From: Selenomonadales bacterium
Lineage (GTDB): Bacteria > Bacillota > Negativicutes > Selenomonadales > Selenomonadaceae
Direction: 5' to 3'
NCBI GenBank assembly: GCA_900769615.1
Contig: CAAGHH010000006.1
Coordinates: forward strand, 1 to 46,127
Length of the DNA: 46,127 nt
Below the pieces are notes generated by a model that worked only from the letters and a program-made list of their open reading frames with translations, made no database searches and was not told where the DNA came from. Below, piece after piece: positions 16,003 through 23,287 of the stretch. The first letter of the stretch is position 1. Every line of letters begins with the position of its first letter. The translations under genes and the position numbers were made by a program.

Positions 16003-16911
16003 TTATTGAATGTTCATGGACAGGTCGATGAATTTATTAGCCAGTTTGGCTTTTTGTAAAACTTCTTCGGTGATTTCCTGACCAGCTTTTACGATGAAAA
16101 TGCCGTTATCCATCTGAATGTCACGGGCAGCTTTTTTGCCTAAGAGGAAGCGACGGTGACGTTCTTCAGTTGCTTTGTCAGCAGCGGCTTGTTTAGCTAT
16201 ATCGGCAGCCGGTGCGGCTTTGGGGGCTATAGCTTCCTTTTTGGGCTCAGGTTTTGCCGGAGCCGGAGCAGCCTTAGGCATAGCTGGAGCTGCTGGCTTT
16301 ATTTCAGCTGGTTTTGTTGCTTCGGCTTTTGGCGCTTCAGCTTTTGGTTCAGGCTTTACTTCGGCGACCGGTGCGGCAGCCTTGGGAGCTTCAACCTTTG
16401 GCGCAGCTGAAATTGCTGGAGCTTCGGCTTTTAATTCAGTTTTTTTTTGCGCGTCAGGATCGATGACCGTTACCTGTTTACCAAAAATAGAAATCTGATC
16501 GCAGTCAATTTCAGAGGAACTGCCATCTGGAGCCGTGATTTCACATTTTTCGATTTTGCCGTTGTCACCGATAAAGAGCTCAGAAACTTGTCCCTGGATA
16601 GTACCAGTTTTGGTGATAGCTTTGGTGCCGATTACCCGGATGTTTTCATCCAGCAGGCTTTCGTAGTCACCAGCGGCATCAAGCGTGAGAATGTTCTCGC
16701 TATTGGTTACGGTCACAGCATCATCGCCGATAGCGATAACGGATTCATAAGGAATGAGCTTGACGCCACGGTACCAGTCAGCATCTTCGATGGTAATAGC
16801 GGCTACGGACCCATTTTTAGCGTCTATGAGCAAGGTTTTGCTCATGCCAAGCTCGCGGCCTTCGGTGATACTGATGATCGGAAGCCCTAAAATTTCTACA
16901 CTTTTTTTCAT
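16003..16911 (-). CDS. PRC-barrel domain protein with Ala/Pro/Lys/Glu-rich linker
   Basis: Three parts are visible. Residues 1-75 and about 80-155 are two PRC-barrel-like domains (GLPIISITEGRELG, KTLLIDAKNGSVAAI; then GTIQGQVSELFIGDNGKI). Residues about 158-245 form a low-complexity Ala-Pro-Lys-Glu linker with repeated KAEAPK units. Residues about 250-302 are a conserved tail (RFLLGKKAARDI, NGIFIVKAGQEITEEVLQKA). PRC barrels occur in ribosome maturation, photosynthetic and sporulation proteins; a specific role here is not known. AGGAG is five bases before the ATG. It is the second gene after the membrane TPR gene, separated by 18 bases, so they form one transcript ended by a large nested hairpin. 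Confidence 0.75.
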   Translation of the reverse strand: MKKSVEILGLPIISITEGRELGMSKTLLIDAKNGSVAAITIEDADWYRGVKLIPYESVIAIGDDAVTVTNSENILTLDAAGDYESLLDENIRVIGTKAITKTGTIQGQVSELFIGDNGKIEKCEITAPDGSSSEIDCDQISIFGKQVTVIDPDAQKKTELKAEAPAISAAPKVEAPKAAAPVAEVKPEPKAEAPKAEATKPAEIKPAAPAMPKAAPAPAKPEPKKEAIAPKAAPAADIAKQAAADKATEERHRRFLLGKKAARDIQMDNGIFIVKAGQEITEEVLQKAKLANKFIDLSMNIQ

Positions 16912-16929
16912 TAATACTCCTCCATTGTA

Positions 16930-18066
16930 TTAGCTGCTTTCAGCCAGCCGTTTTTGAAATACCTGCTCAATTTCCTGCATAATGGCGGCTGGGATTTCAG
17001 CAAACGGGGTTGAAAGTGCATTGTGTTTTGATAATATATCCTGGACGATGCCGAGATAGCGCAGATTTTTAACAAATTCTTGGCGGGTGGCATCGTTTTG
17101 GGCAATAACTGGCATTTTTAGAGCCTTAGCATAAATACTGATAGTGCTATGATAATCAGCTTGATTCTTATATAAGTTGCCTAACTCGATTATAAGAAAT
17201 GGCATATAATCATCATTGGGATATTGTTCAATAGCCCGTTTATAGGCACAAATGGCGGCTTGTGGTAACGATGCCTGATGGTCATAAGCATAGTCAAGCA
17301 AGTCATCAAGATTTTCAAGTTTGGCTACAGCTGCGGCATAGCTTTCAATAGCTGTGGTTAGGGTTACAGTATCTTTAGCTGTGGCAGCAATTGATATTGG
17401 TTCGACGACGGCTGCCTTGTTTTCAGGCAGTGTATCAGCCGTGTCAGCTTTCATAGTTACGGGTACCTTGGCTGCTATTGGTTCAGATGCAACTGTAATA
17501 AGTTTATCAGCCATGTCAGCTTTCGCAGTTACTGGAGTTACGGACGACTCGGCCGGCATAAACTGTGTTTTGTCTTCGGTTAACGTTTCGTTAGTTGCTT
17601 TGGGGGCTGAAACTTGCTCAGCAGCTGGCTTTGACTCGGCCGTAATAGCTGTTTTAGGGTTAGAGTCAATAGTTTGTTTCTGATTTAATTTACTAGCTGT
17701 AGCGTCAGTAGTAACAGTCTGTTCCGAGCTTGGATTAGCGGTGACAGCCGGTGAAGCAGCAAGAACTTCGTCAGGTTCATCAATAACAGGCTCAGTCTTG
17801 GCAGCTGCTTCCTCACGGCGAAGCAATCGTTCATTGTAAAACGTAACGAGCGCTGCGGCAACAACGACCAGCAGTCCTAAGCGCAAATAATGCGCTTTGT
17901 CGAGAAATGGACTCATGATAATGGCCGCACCATTAACGACAAATGCCAGTACGGCACAAAGCAATAATGATGAGTATTTCATATCGATGTGAAAAAAACG
18001 GCATAGTCGATAGATGAGGAAGATGCTGATGGCCATGATGGAACCTGTTGTAAGGAGAAAAATCAT
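16930..18066 (-). CDS. Membrane protein with disordered linker and C-terminal TPR-like domain
   Basis: I do not recognise a named family. The N-terminus has three hydrophobic helices (about residues 1-20, 30-52, 63-78). A Thr/Ala/Lys/Glu-rich segment of about 150 residues follows with imperfect repeats (VTAKADMADKL, VTMKADTADTL), probably disordered. The C-terminal part (about 235-375) has helix pairs with TPR spacing (AAICAYKRAIEQYPND, LIIELGNLYKNQADYHSTISIYAKAL). I chose ATG 18066 because GGAAGAGG lies upstream; a TTG at 18084 gives six more residues but has no site. It is co-transcribed with the PRC-barrel gene and divergent from the sigma-54 activator gene. Confidence 0.65.
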   Translation of the reverse strand: MIFLLTTGSIMAISIFLIYRLCRFFHIDMKYSSLLLCAVLAFVVNGAAIIMSPFLDKAHYLRLGLLVVVAAALVTFYNERLLRREEAAAKTEPVIDEPDEVLAASPAVTANPSSEQTVTTDATASKLNQKQTIDSNPKTAITAESKPAAEQVSAPKATNETLTEDKTQFMPAESSVTPVTAKADMADKLITVASEPIAAKVPVTMKADTADTLPENKAAVVEPISIAATAKDTVTLTTAIESYAAAVAKLENLDDLLDYAYDHQASLPQAAICAYKRAIEQYPNDDYMPFLIIELGNLYKNQADYHSTISIYAKALKMPVIAQNDATRQEFVKNLRYLGIVQDILSKHNALSTPFAEIPAAIMQEIEQVFQKRLAESS

Positions 18067-18264
18067 GTTCCTAACCTCTTCCAATGTATAGTTGTAAACC
18101 TGCTACGTTGTTAATTCAACATAGCCGACAAAAATCCTGCCGAATAAGCAGATTTCATATAGTATTATAGCATATTGCAAGGACTTTCCAAAATTATTGA
18201 TTTTGGCAGATTTTGTTGAGTAATTATAGTATAATAATAAACAGCAGAAAGGAACGATTGCAAT

Positions 18265-19944
18265 ATGATGTTTGAGCAGGAAGCGGTAGTTCGGCATAAG
18301 AGCGGGATTCATGCCCGCATTGCAGCGATGATTGTTCAACGAGCCAAAGAGCTTAGTGAGCGCTACAAGACAACTTTATATTTTCGCAGTGAACGCAGTG
18401 AGCGCTGTGAGATGCATTCGATAATGAAGCTTATAGCCTTGAAAATTGTCTGCGGGGACTCGGTTTTTGTGGCGGCTGAGGGCGATAATGGACGGCAGGC
18501 CGTGCATGAAATGGTCAAATTCCTGCAAAGCGACTTTGAAATGAATGAGCCAGGCGAAATCCATAAAATGGATTTGGTTTTGCATGAAAATGCGTTGATG
18601 CAAGAACGCTTGCAAATGATTTTAGAAGCGGTGCAGGATGGCATCTGTGTAGTGGATCGCAGTGGTGAGATAACTTATGTCAACCCATCGTATTTGCGTA
18701 TCGTGCATAAAACGCCGGAGATGGTAGTTGGACAAAATGTATTTGAGAAGGCGCCTAACGGCAACCGGTGCGGAGTGCTGCGTTCAGGTATTGCCCGCAT
18801 TGGCAGTATCAGCCATAAAAAAGATGGCACGACGGTGGTGGCTAATGTTAATCCGATTTTTGTCGATGGTGAAATAGCTGGAGTGGTATCTGTAATAAAG
18901 GATATCACGGAGCTGCAAAATCTGATGGCGCGCTTGTCGCAGGTATCAGCCAGGGCAGAGTATCTTGAACAGGAGCTATTGCGCACGAAAAAAACGGCAC
19001 AGGCGTTTAAAAATTATATTGGTAAAAGTGGTAAGGTAGTTGACGTTTTAGCGCTGGCTACCAAAGCTGCCGGTTCAGCAGCGACGGTTTTAATCCAAGG
19101 TGAGAGCGGCACGGGTAAAGAAGTTATTGCCGAAGGGATTCATTATGCCAGTGACAGGCGCCGGGGACCTTTTATCAGAGTCAATTGTGGCGCTATCCCG
19201 GGAACGCTTTTGGAATCCGAATTATTTGGTCATGAAAAAGGTGCTTTTACAGGAGCTGTGCGGCGTAAGCTGGGAAAGTTCGAGTTAGCTGATCATGGCA
19301 CCGTGTTTTTAGATGAAATCGGTGAGATGGATAAAAATATGCAGGTAAAGCTCTTGCGGGTGCTGCAGCAAAAGGAGTTTGATCGTATTGGCGGTGAGGA
19401 AACTGTTCATGTTGATGTGCGGATCATCGCGGCAACGAATAGACATTTAGAACAAATGGTAAAGGATGGTACTTTTCGTGATGATTTGTATTATCGCTTA
19501 AATGTTATTCCTATAATATTACCACCGCTTAGGGAAAGAGTGGATGATATTCCCTTATTAGTGGAGCATTTTATTGAAAAAGTCAGTGCGGAAAACGGCA
19601 AGTCAGTACGCGGAATAACGCCTGAGGCGATGAATGTATTGATGGGCTATAAGTGGCCGGGCAATGTCCGTGAACTGGAAAACGTCATTGAACGGGTTAT
19701 CACGCTGATGGATACGGATATGATAACTGTCGCGGTATTGCCTTCATATATAAAAGGTGAGATGGCGGGGCGCGAGGTGAAAAAATTTACGGCAGATACA
19801 GCAATACTGCCGTGGGAAGAATATGAAAAACAGATAATAGCTAATGCGCTTAATCAATGTGGCAGTTTTAACGCAGCAGCGAAAATGTTGAGGATAACGC
19901 ATAAAACAGTAGCTGCCAAGGCTAGGAAATATCGGTTGGTATAA
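18265..19944 (+). CDS. Sigma-54 activator with N-terminal HPr-like domain, PAS, AAA+ and Fis HTH
   Basis: An enhancer-binding activator of sigma-54 RNA polymerase. Domain order: an HPr-like domain at about 4-90 (KSGIHARIAA, with H16 and R18 aligning to the HPr active site, and SIMKL with S52 aligning to HPr Ser46); PAS at about 112-220 (MILEAVQDGICVVDRSGEI); a coiled linker; AAA+ at about 255-490 with Walker A GESGTGKE (279-286), the sigma-54 contact loop GAFTGA (326-331) and Walker B VFLDEIGE; and a Fis-type helix-turn-helix at the very C-terminus (FNAAAKMLRITHKTVAAKAR). HPr Pro18 is replaced by Ile. It stands directly upstream of ptsH and ptsI, whose promoter is of the sigma-54 type. I infer control by PTS phosphorylation, with the PAS domain adding a second signal. 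Confidence 0.9.
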   Translation: MMFEQEAVVRHKSGIHARIAAMIVQRAKELSERYKTTLYFRSERSERCEMHSIMKLIALKIVCGDSVFVAAEGDNGRQAVHEMVKFLQSDFEMNEPGEIHKMDLVLHENALMQERLQMILEAVQDGICVVDRSGEITYVNPSYLRIVHKTPEMVVGQNVFEKAPNGNRCGVLRSGIARIGSISHKKDGTTVVANVNPIFVDGEIAGVVSVIKDITELQNLMARLSQVSARAEYLEQELLRTKKTAQAFKNYIGKSGKVVDVLALATKAAGSAATVLIQGESGTGKEVIAEGIHYASDRRRGPFIRVNCGAIPGTLLESELFGHEKGAFTGAVRRKLGKFELADHGTVFLDEIGEMDKNMQVKLLRVLQQKEFDRIGGEETVHVDVRIIAATNRHLEQMVKDGTFRDDLYYRLNVIPIILPPLRERVDDIPLLVEHFIEKVSAENGKSVRGITPEAMNVLMGYKWPGNVRELENVIERVITLMDTDMITVAVLPSYIKGEMAGREVKKFTADTAILPWEEYEKQIIANALNQCGSFNAAAKMLRITHKTVAAKARKYRLV

Positions 19945-19952
19945 TTTACCAA
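19936..19952. promoter_or_regulatory. Probable upstream activator site 1
   Basis: TTGGTATAATTTACCAA, that is TTGGTA-N5-TACCAA, overlapping the last codons and stop of the activator gene. The same palindrome recurs at 19987-20003, centres 51 bases apart (about five helical turns), which would place bound activators on one face of the DNA. Confidence 0.7.
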
Positions 19953-19965
19953 GGTGTAGAATAAA

Positions 19966-19972
19966 TTACCAA
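19966..19972. promoter_or_regulatory. Half-site of the activator palindrome
   Basis: TTACCAA matches the right half of the palindromes on either side, but the left half is not kept. It may help cooperative binding. Confidence 0.4.
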
Positions 19973-19986
19973 TAAAAACAATAAAC

Positions 19987-20003
19987 TTGGTAAAAAATAC
20001 CAA
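19987..20003. promoter_or_regulatory. Probable upstream activator site 2
   Basis: TTGGTAAAAAATACCAA, a second TTGGTA-N5-TACCAA, centred about 130 bases upstream of the -12 element. That is a usual enhancer distance for NtrC-type activators. Confidence 0.7.
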
Positions 20004-20118
20004 AAACAATTAACAAAGATTACAATAAATTGAAAAAATAATCTTGGTTGCTTCCAAAGAACCCTGTTTTAAGGCGGTTTTTTCGTGAGTAATATAAAAA
20101 AATCCTGTTTTTCAAAAG

Positions 20119-20135
20119 TTGGCACGCATATTGCA
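20119..20135 (+). promoter_or_regulatory. Sigma-54 (-24/-12) promoter of ptsHI
   Basis: TTGGCACG-CATA-TTGCA matches the sigma-54 consensus TTGGCACG-N4-TTGC(A/T), with GG and GC elements at the required spacing. It lies about 89 bases before the ptsH start. Confidence 0.88.
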
Positions 20136-20223
20136 TTTTATAATAGCAGTTAGACAGTTCATGCTGACTTAGCAGACAGGATAATAAGTATTATTTTTTA
20201 TTTACAGAATAGGAGAGGTAAAA

Positions 20224-20490
20224 ATGACTCAGGAAACTATTACTATTGAAAACAAAACTGGTATTCATGCTCGTCCGGCTTCCATTTTTGTACAGACGGC
20301 AACTAAATTCAAATCCAAGGTTCAGATTCAGGCTAAAGGCAAGACGGTTGATGCTAAAAGCATTCTCATGATCATGAGCATGGGGCTGGTAAAGGGTACG
20401 GAAATCACTATCGTTGCTGATGGTCCAGATGAAGCAGAAGCAGTAAAAGCTTTGACGGATCTCGTTGCTTCTAAGTTCGGTGAAGAATAA
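20224..20490 (+). CDS. ptsH: HPr, phosphocarrier protein of the PTS
   Basis: The general phosphocarrier that takes phosphate from enzyme I on His15 and passes it to sugar-specific IIA proteins. NKTGIHARPAS holds H15 and R17; AKSILMIMSMG holds S46, the HPr kinase target used for carbon control in Firmicutes. The 88-residue length is standard. AGGAGAG lies eight bases before the ATG. It is the first gene behind the sigma-54 promoter and sits 142 bases upstream of ptsI. Confidence 0.97.
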   Translation: MTQETITIENKTGIHARPASIFVQTATKFKSKVQIQAKGKTVDAKSILMIMSMGLVKGTEITIVADGPDEAEAVKALTDLVASKFGEE

Positions 20491-20510
20491 GATTTTGGCG
20501 TAAGTCTTAT

Positions 20511-20546
20511 AGCCTTCTTTCAGTGAGCTATTGCTGGAAGAAGGCT
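20511..20546 (+). other. Intercistronic hairpin between ptsH and ptsI
   Basis: AGCCTTCTTTCAG (20511-20523) pairs with CTGGAAGAAGGCT (20534-20546). No T-run follows, so it is more likely an RNA-processing or stability element, giving more HPr than enzyme I, than a full terminator. Confidence 0.55.
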
Positions 20547-20632
20547 GTTTGCAGATTTGCCCTAATTTTCCGATAGTTATGGCAGAAGCTGGTTGGAATT
20601 GGGGAACGTGTTTATAGCAGGGGGAAAAGAAA

Positions 20633-22345
20633 ATGGCAGAGACAATCAGAGGTAAGGGCGTAATTTCCGGTATTGCAATTGGCAAAATTATGCTGGCAGG
20701 ACAGAATCTTGACGGGTATTTGGTAAATTACCAGCCTGAGGATAAAGAAGTTGAGAAGAAAAAAGCTCAGGATGCACTGACGGCAGTTGCTGAATCATTG
20801 CGTGAGAGCATCGAGACGATGCGGAAAAAAGAAATGACGGAGCAGGCAGCTATCTTGGAAGCACATCGTATGATGGTACAGGACCCGATGATGGCTATGA
20901 AAATCGAGGAAAAACTCGATGAAACTCCGAGTGCACCGCATGCGGTACTGAAGGCAGCTGAAGAAAATGCTCAGCAGTTTGAACAGATGGACGATGAGTA
21001 TTTTGCAGCTCGGGCAGTAGATTTACGTGATGTCGGCAAACGTATTGCAAAATTCATTTTAGGTGTTAAAGAGCCGGAAATCGGCGATGAAAAAGTTATC
21101 CTCTGTGGTCGTGAAATTGAGCCTTCGGTTATAGCTGGTATGCCAACGGAAAAAATTGCTGGTGTACTCTTAGGTTCAGGCAGCACGACAGCTCATGCTG
21201 TTATTATTGCTAAAGCGCGGGCTATTCCGACGATTGTAGGTCTTAATAAAGAGGACCGTATTGATAAAATCGCTGACGGTGATATGGTTATCATTGATGG
21301 TGAGCTGGGTAAAATTATCATTAATCCTAGTGAAGAAGATAAAGCCAGCTATACAGATAAGATCCGTAAACAGCGGGAATTGGCTGCGCATTATGCTGAA
21401 CTTAAGGACCTGCCAGCAGTTACGACTGATGGGGTAAAAGTAGAGCTTATGGCTAATATCGGCACGCACATGGATGTAGATAATGCGCTCAACTATGGTG
21501 CTGAAGGCGTAGGTCTTTTCCGTTCAGAATTTGTATTCATGGGCCGTCAGAACATTCCTAATGAGGAGGATCAGTTCAAGGCTTATAAAGAAGCAGTTGA
21601 AAAATGCAATGGCAATCTTTGCGTAATCCGGACAATGGATATCGGTGGTGATAAACCGCTGCCGTACCTCAATATTCCGCCTGAAGAAAATCCGTTCTTA
21701 GGTTATCGGGCTGTTCGCATAAGTTTGCAGCGCCGGGATTTATTTCTGCCACAGTTGAAGGCTATTTTGCGGGCTGGTGTTTTTGGCAAGGTCGGTATCA
21801 TGATACCGATGATTATTAACGTGGCTGAGTTCAAGAAAGTCAAAGAAATGATCGAAGAAGCTAAGGTTGAACTCACGCATGAGGGTAAAGCTTACGCTGA
21901 TGATGTTCAGGTAGGTATCATGGTTGAGACGCCAGCTGCTGCGGTTATGACGCCGGTATTTGCTAAATATGTTGACTTCTTCTCCATTGGCACTAATGAC
22001 CTTGTACAGTATACCTTGGCTTGTGACCGTGGCAATATCAACATTTCGTATTTGTACAATCATTTTAATCCGGCAGTATTGCGCCTTATTCAGCGGACTA
22101 TTACCAGTGCGCGTGAAAATGGTATTTGGGCTGGTATGTGCGGCGAAATGGCCAGTGACCCGAATGCAGCCGTTCTGCTTATGGCTATGGGCATTAATGA
22201 GCTCTCGATGAGTGCACCGTCTATTCCGCGGGTTAAAGAGAAAATCCGCAACATCAGCTCCGTTAAAGCTAAAGAAATATTAGACGAAGTTATGCAGATG
22301 GAAGATGGCGACGAAATCAAAGCTTATTTAAACAAAATTCTCTGA
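20633..22345 (+). CDS. ptsI: Enzyme I of the PTS (phosphoenolpyruvate-protein phosphotransferase)
   Basis: Transfers phosphate from PEP to HPr. The N-terminal HPr-binding and His domain carries the active site GSTTAHAVIIAKARAIPT with H188 (E. coli H189). The C-terminal PEP-binding barrel shows GAEGVGLFRSEFVFM, RTMDIGGDKPL, FSIGTNDLVQYTLACDR and the Cys of WAGMCGEMA. The length of 570 is standard. GGGGGAAAAG precedes the ATG. It is co-transcribed with ptsH and closed by a strong bidirectional terminator. No sugar-specific IIB/IIC gene is adjacent; the only IIA in the window is the orphan at 36932-37294. Confidence 0.97.
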   Translation: MAETIRGKGVISGIAIGKIMLAGQNLDGYLVNYQPEDKEVEKKKAQDALTAVAESLRESIETMRKKEMTEQAAILEAHRMMVQDPMMAMKIEEKLDETPSAPHAVLKAAEENAQQFEQMDDEYFAARAVDLRDVGKRIAKFILGVKEPEIGDEKVILCGREIEPSVIAGMPTEKIAGVLLGSGSTTAHAVIIAKARAIPTIVGLNKEDRIDKIADGDMVIIDGELGKIIINPSEEDKASYTDKIRKQRELAAHYAELKDLPAVTTDGVKVELMANIGTHMDVDNALNYGAEGVGLFRSEFVFMGRQNIPNEEDQFKAYKEAVEKCNGNLCVIRTMDIGGDKPLPYLNIPPEENPFLGYRAVRISLQRRDLFLPQLKAILRAGVFGKVGIMIPMIINVAEFKKVKEMIEEAKVELTHEGKAYADDVQVGIMVETPAAAVMTPVFAKYVDFFSIGTNDLVQYTLACDRGNINISYLYNHFNPAVLRLIQRTITSARENGIWAGMCGEMASDPNAAVLLMAMGINELSMSAPSIPRVKEKIRNISSVKAKEILDEVMQMEDGDEIKAYLNKIL

Positions 22346-22382
22346 TTGCAAAACATTGACTAACCTTACTCATAAATAATGC

Positions 22383-22425
22383 AAAGTGGCTGGAACTAAG
22401 AAATTCCTTAGTTCCAGCCACTTTT
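22383..22425. terminator. Bidirectional terminator between ptsI and nadC
   Basis: A perfect 18-bp stem AAAGTGGCTGGAACTAAG with its complement (22407-22424) and a six-base loop. The T-run is on the plus strand, with a shorter AAA-derived run on the minus strand. Confidence 0.85.
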
Positions 22426-22447
22426 TGTTTCAGTTAAATGTTTTGGT

Positions 22448-23287
22448 TTATTTTATGTGACCAATATCCATGCTGATATCGAGTGCTTTCACACTATGGG
22501 TGAGTGCGCCTACCGATATTACATCGACACCGGTTTTAGCTACATCTGCTAAGGTAGCTTCGCTGATACCGCCGGAGGCTTCGACAACAGCTTGTTTATT
22601 GATGATTTTTACCGCCTCAGTCATGTCAGCTATCGACATGTTATCTAGCATGATAACATCAGCTTTGCCGGCTAAGGCTTCCTTTACTTCGGCTAAGGAT
22701 TCGACTTCAATTTCGATTTTAGTCATGTGGGAGGCATAGTCATGAGCACGGTTTAAGGCTTCGGTGATGCCGCCAGCTACTTGAATGTGATTATCTTTTA
22801 TCAGCATAGCATCGTAGAGACCGAGCCGGTGATTAGCGCCACCGCCGGCTTTTACGGCATATTTATCTAAAAGACGCATCCCAGGCGTTGTTTTGCGGGT
22901 ATCTACCAGCTTGGCACCAAAAGGAGCAGCAATAGCGGCTAGCTTATGCGTGCTGGTGGCGACGCCAGATAGGTGCTGCAAGAGATTTAAAGCCAGCCGT
23001 TCGCCAGTGAGAATAGCTTGCGCGTTGCCTTTTATTTCAGCAATTATGCTGCCATTGGTGAGCGCAGCGCCATCGGCTAGTTTAGCGTCAAATTGAATGT
23101 CTTTATCGAGCAGCTCAAAAACGCGGCGAGCGACCTCAATGCCAGCCAGGATGCCGCTGTCTTTAGCATGAATAATAGCATTGGTTTTGGCAGCAGCTGG
23201 AACTAATGCTAAAGTGGTTATATCACCACTGCCGATATCCTCGGTTAACCAGTCTTGAATTTGTTTATCTAATTGAAGAAAATTCAT
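22448..23287 (-). CDS. nadC: Quinolinate phosphoribosyltransferase (NadC)
   Basis: Makes nicotinate mononucleotide from quinolinate and PRPP, the third step of de novo NAD synthesis. Landmarks are EDIGSGDITT, KDSGILAGIEVA, GERLALNLLQHLSGVAT, the substrate loop DTRKTTPGMRLLDKYAVKAGG, GGANHRLGLYDAMLIKDNH, and VEASGGI near the end. The start ATG 23287 has GGAGAAG upstream and overlaps the end of nadB by 23 bases, so translation is probably coupled. Last gene of nadA-nadB-nadC. Confidence 0.96.
   Translation of the reverse strand: MNFLQLDKQIQDWLTEDIGSGDITTLALVPAAAKTNAIIHAKDSGILAGIEVARRVFELLDKDIQFDAKLADGAALTNGSIIAEIKGNAQAILTGERLALNLLQHLSGVATSTHKLAAIAAPFGAKLVDTRKTTPGMRLLDKYAVKAGGGANHRLGLYDAMLIKDNHIQVAGGITEALNRAHDYASHMTKIEIEVESLAEVKEALAGKADVIMLDNMSIADMTEAVKIINKQAVVEASGGISEATLADVAKTGVDVISVGALTHSVKALDISMDIGHIK

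Noticed and set aside
20511..20546. Terminator between ptsH and ptsI
   Set aside because: A good stem but no following T-run; more likely a processing or stability hairpin.
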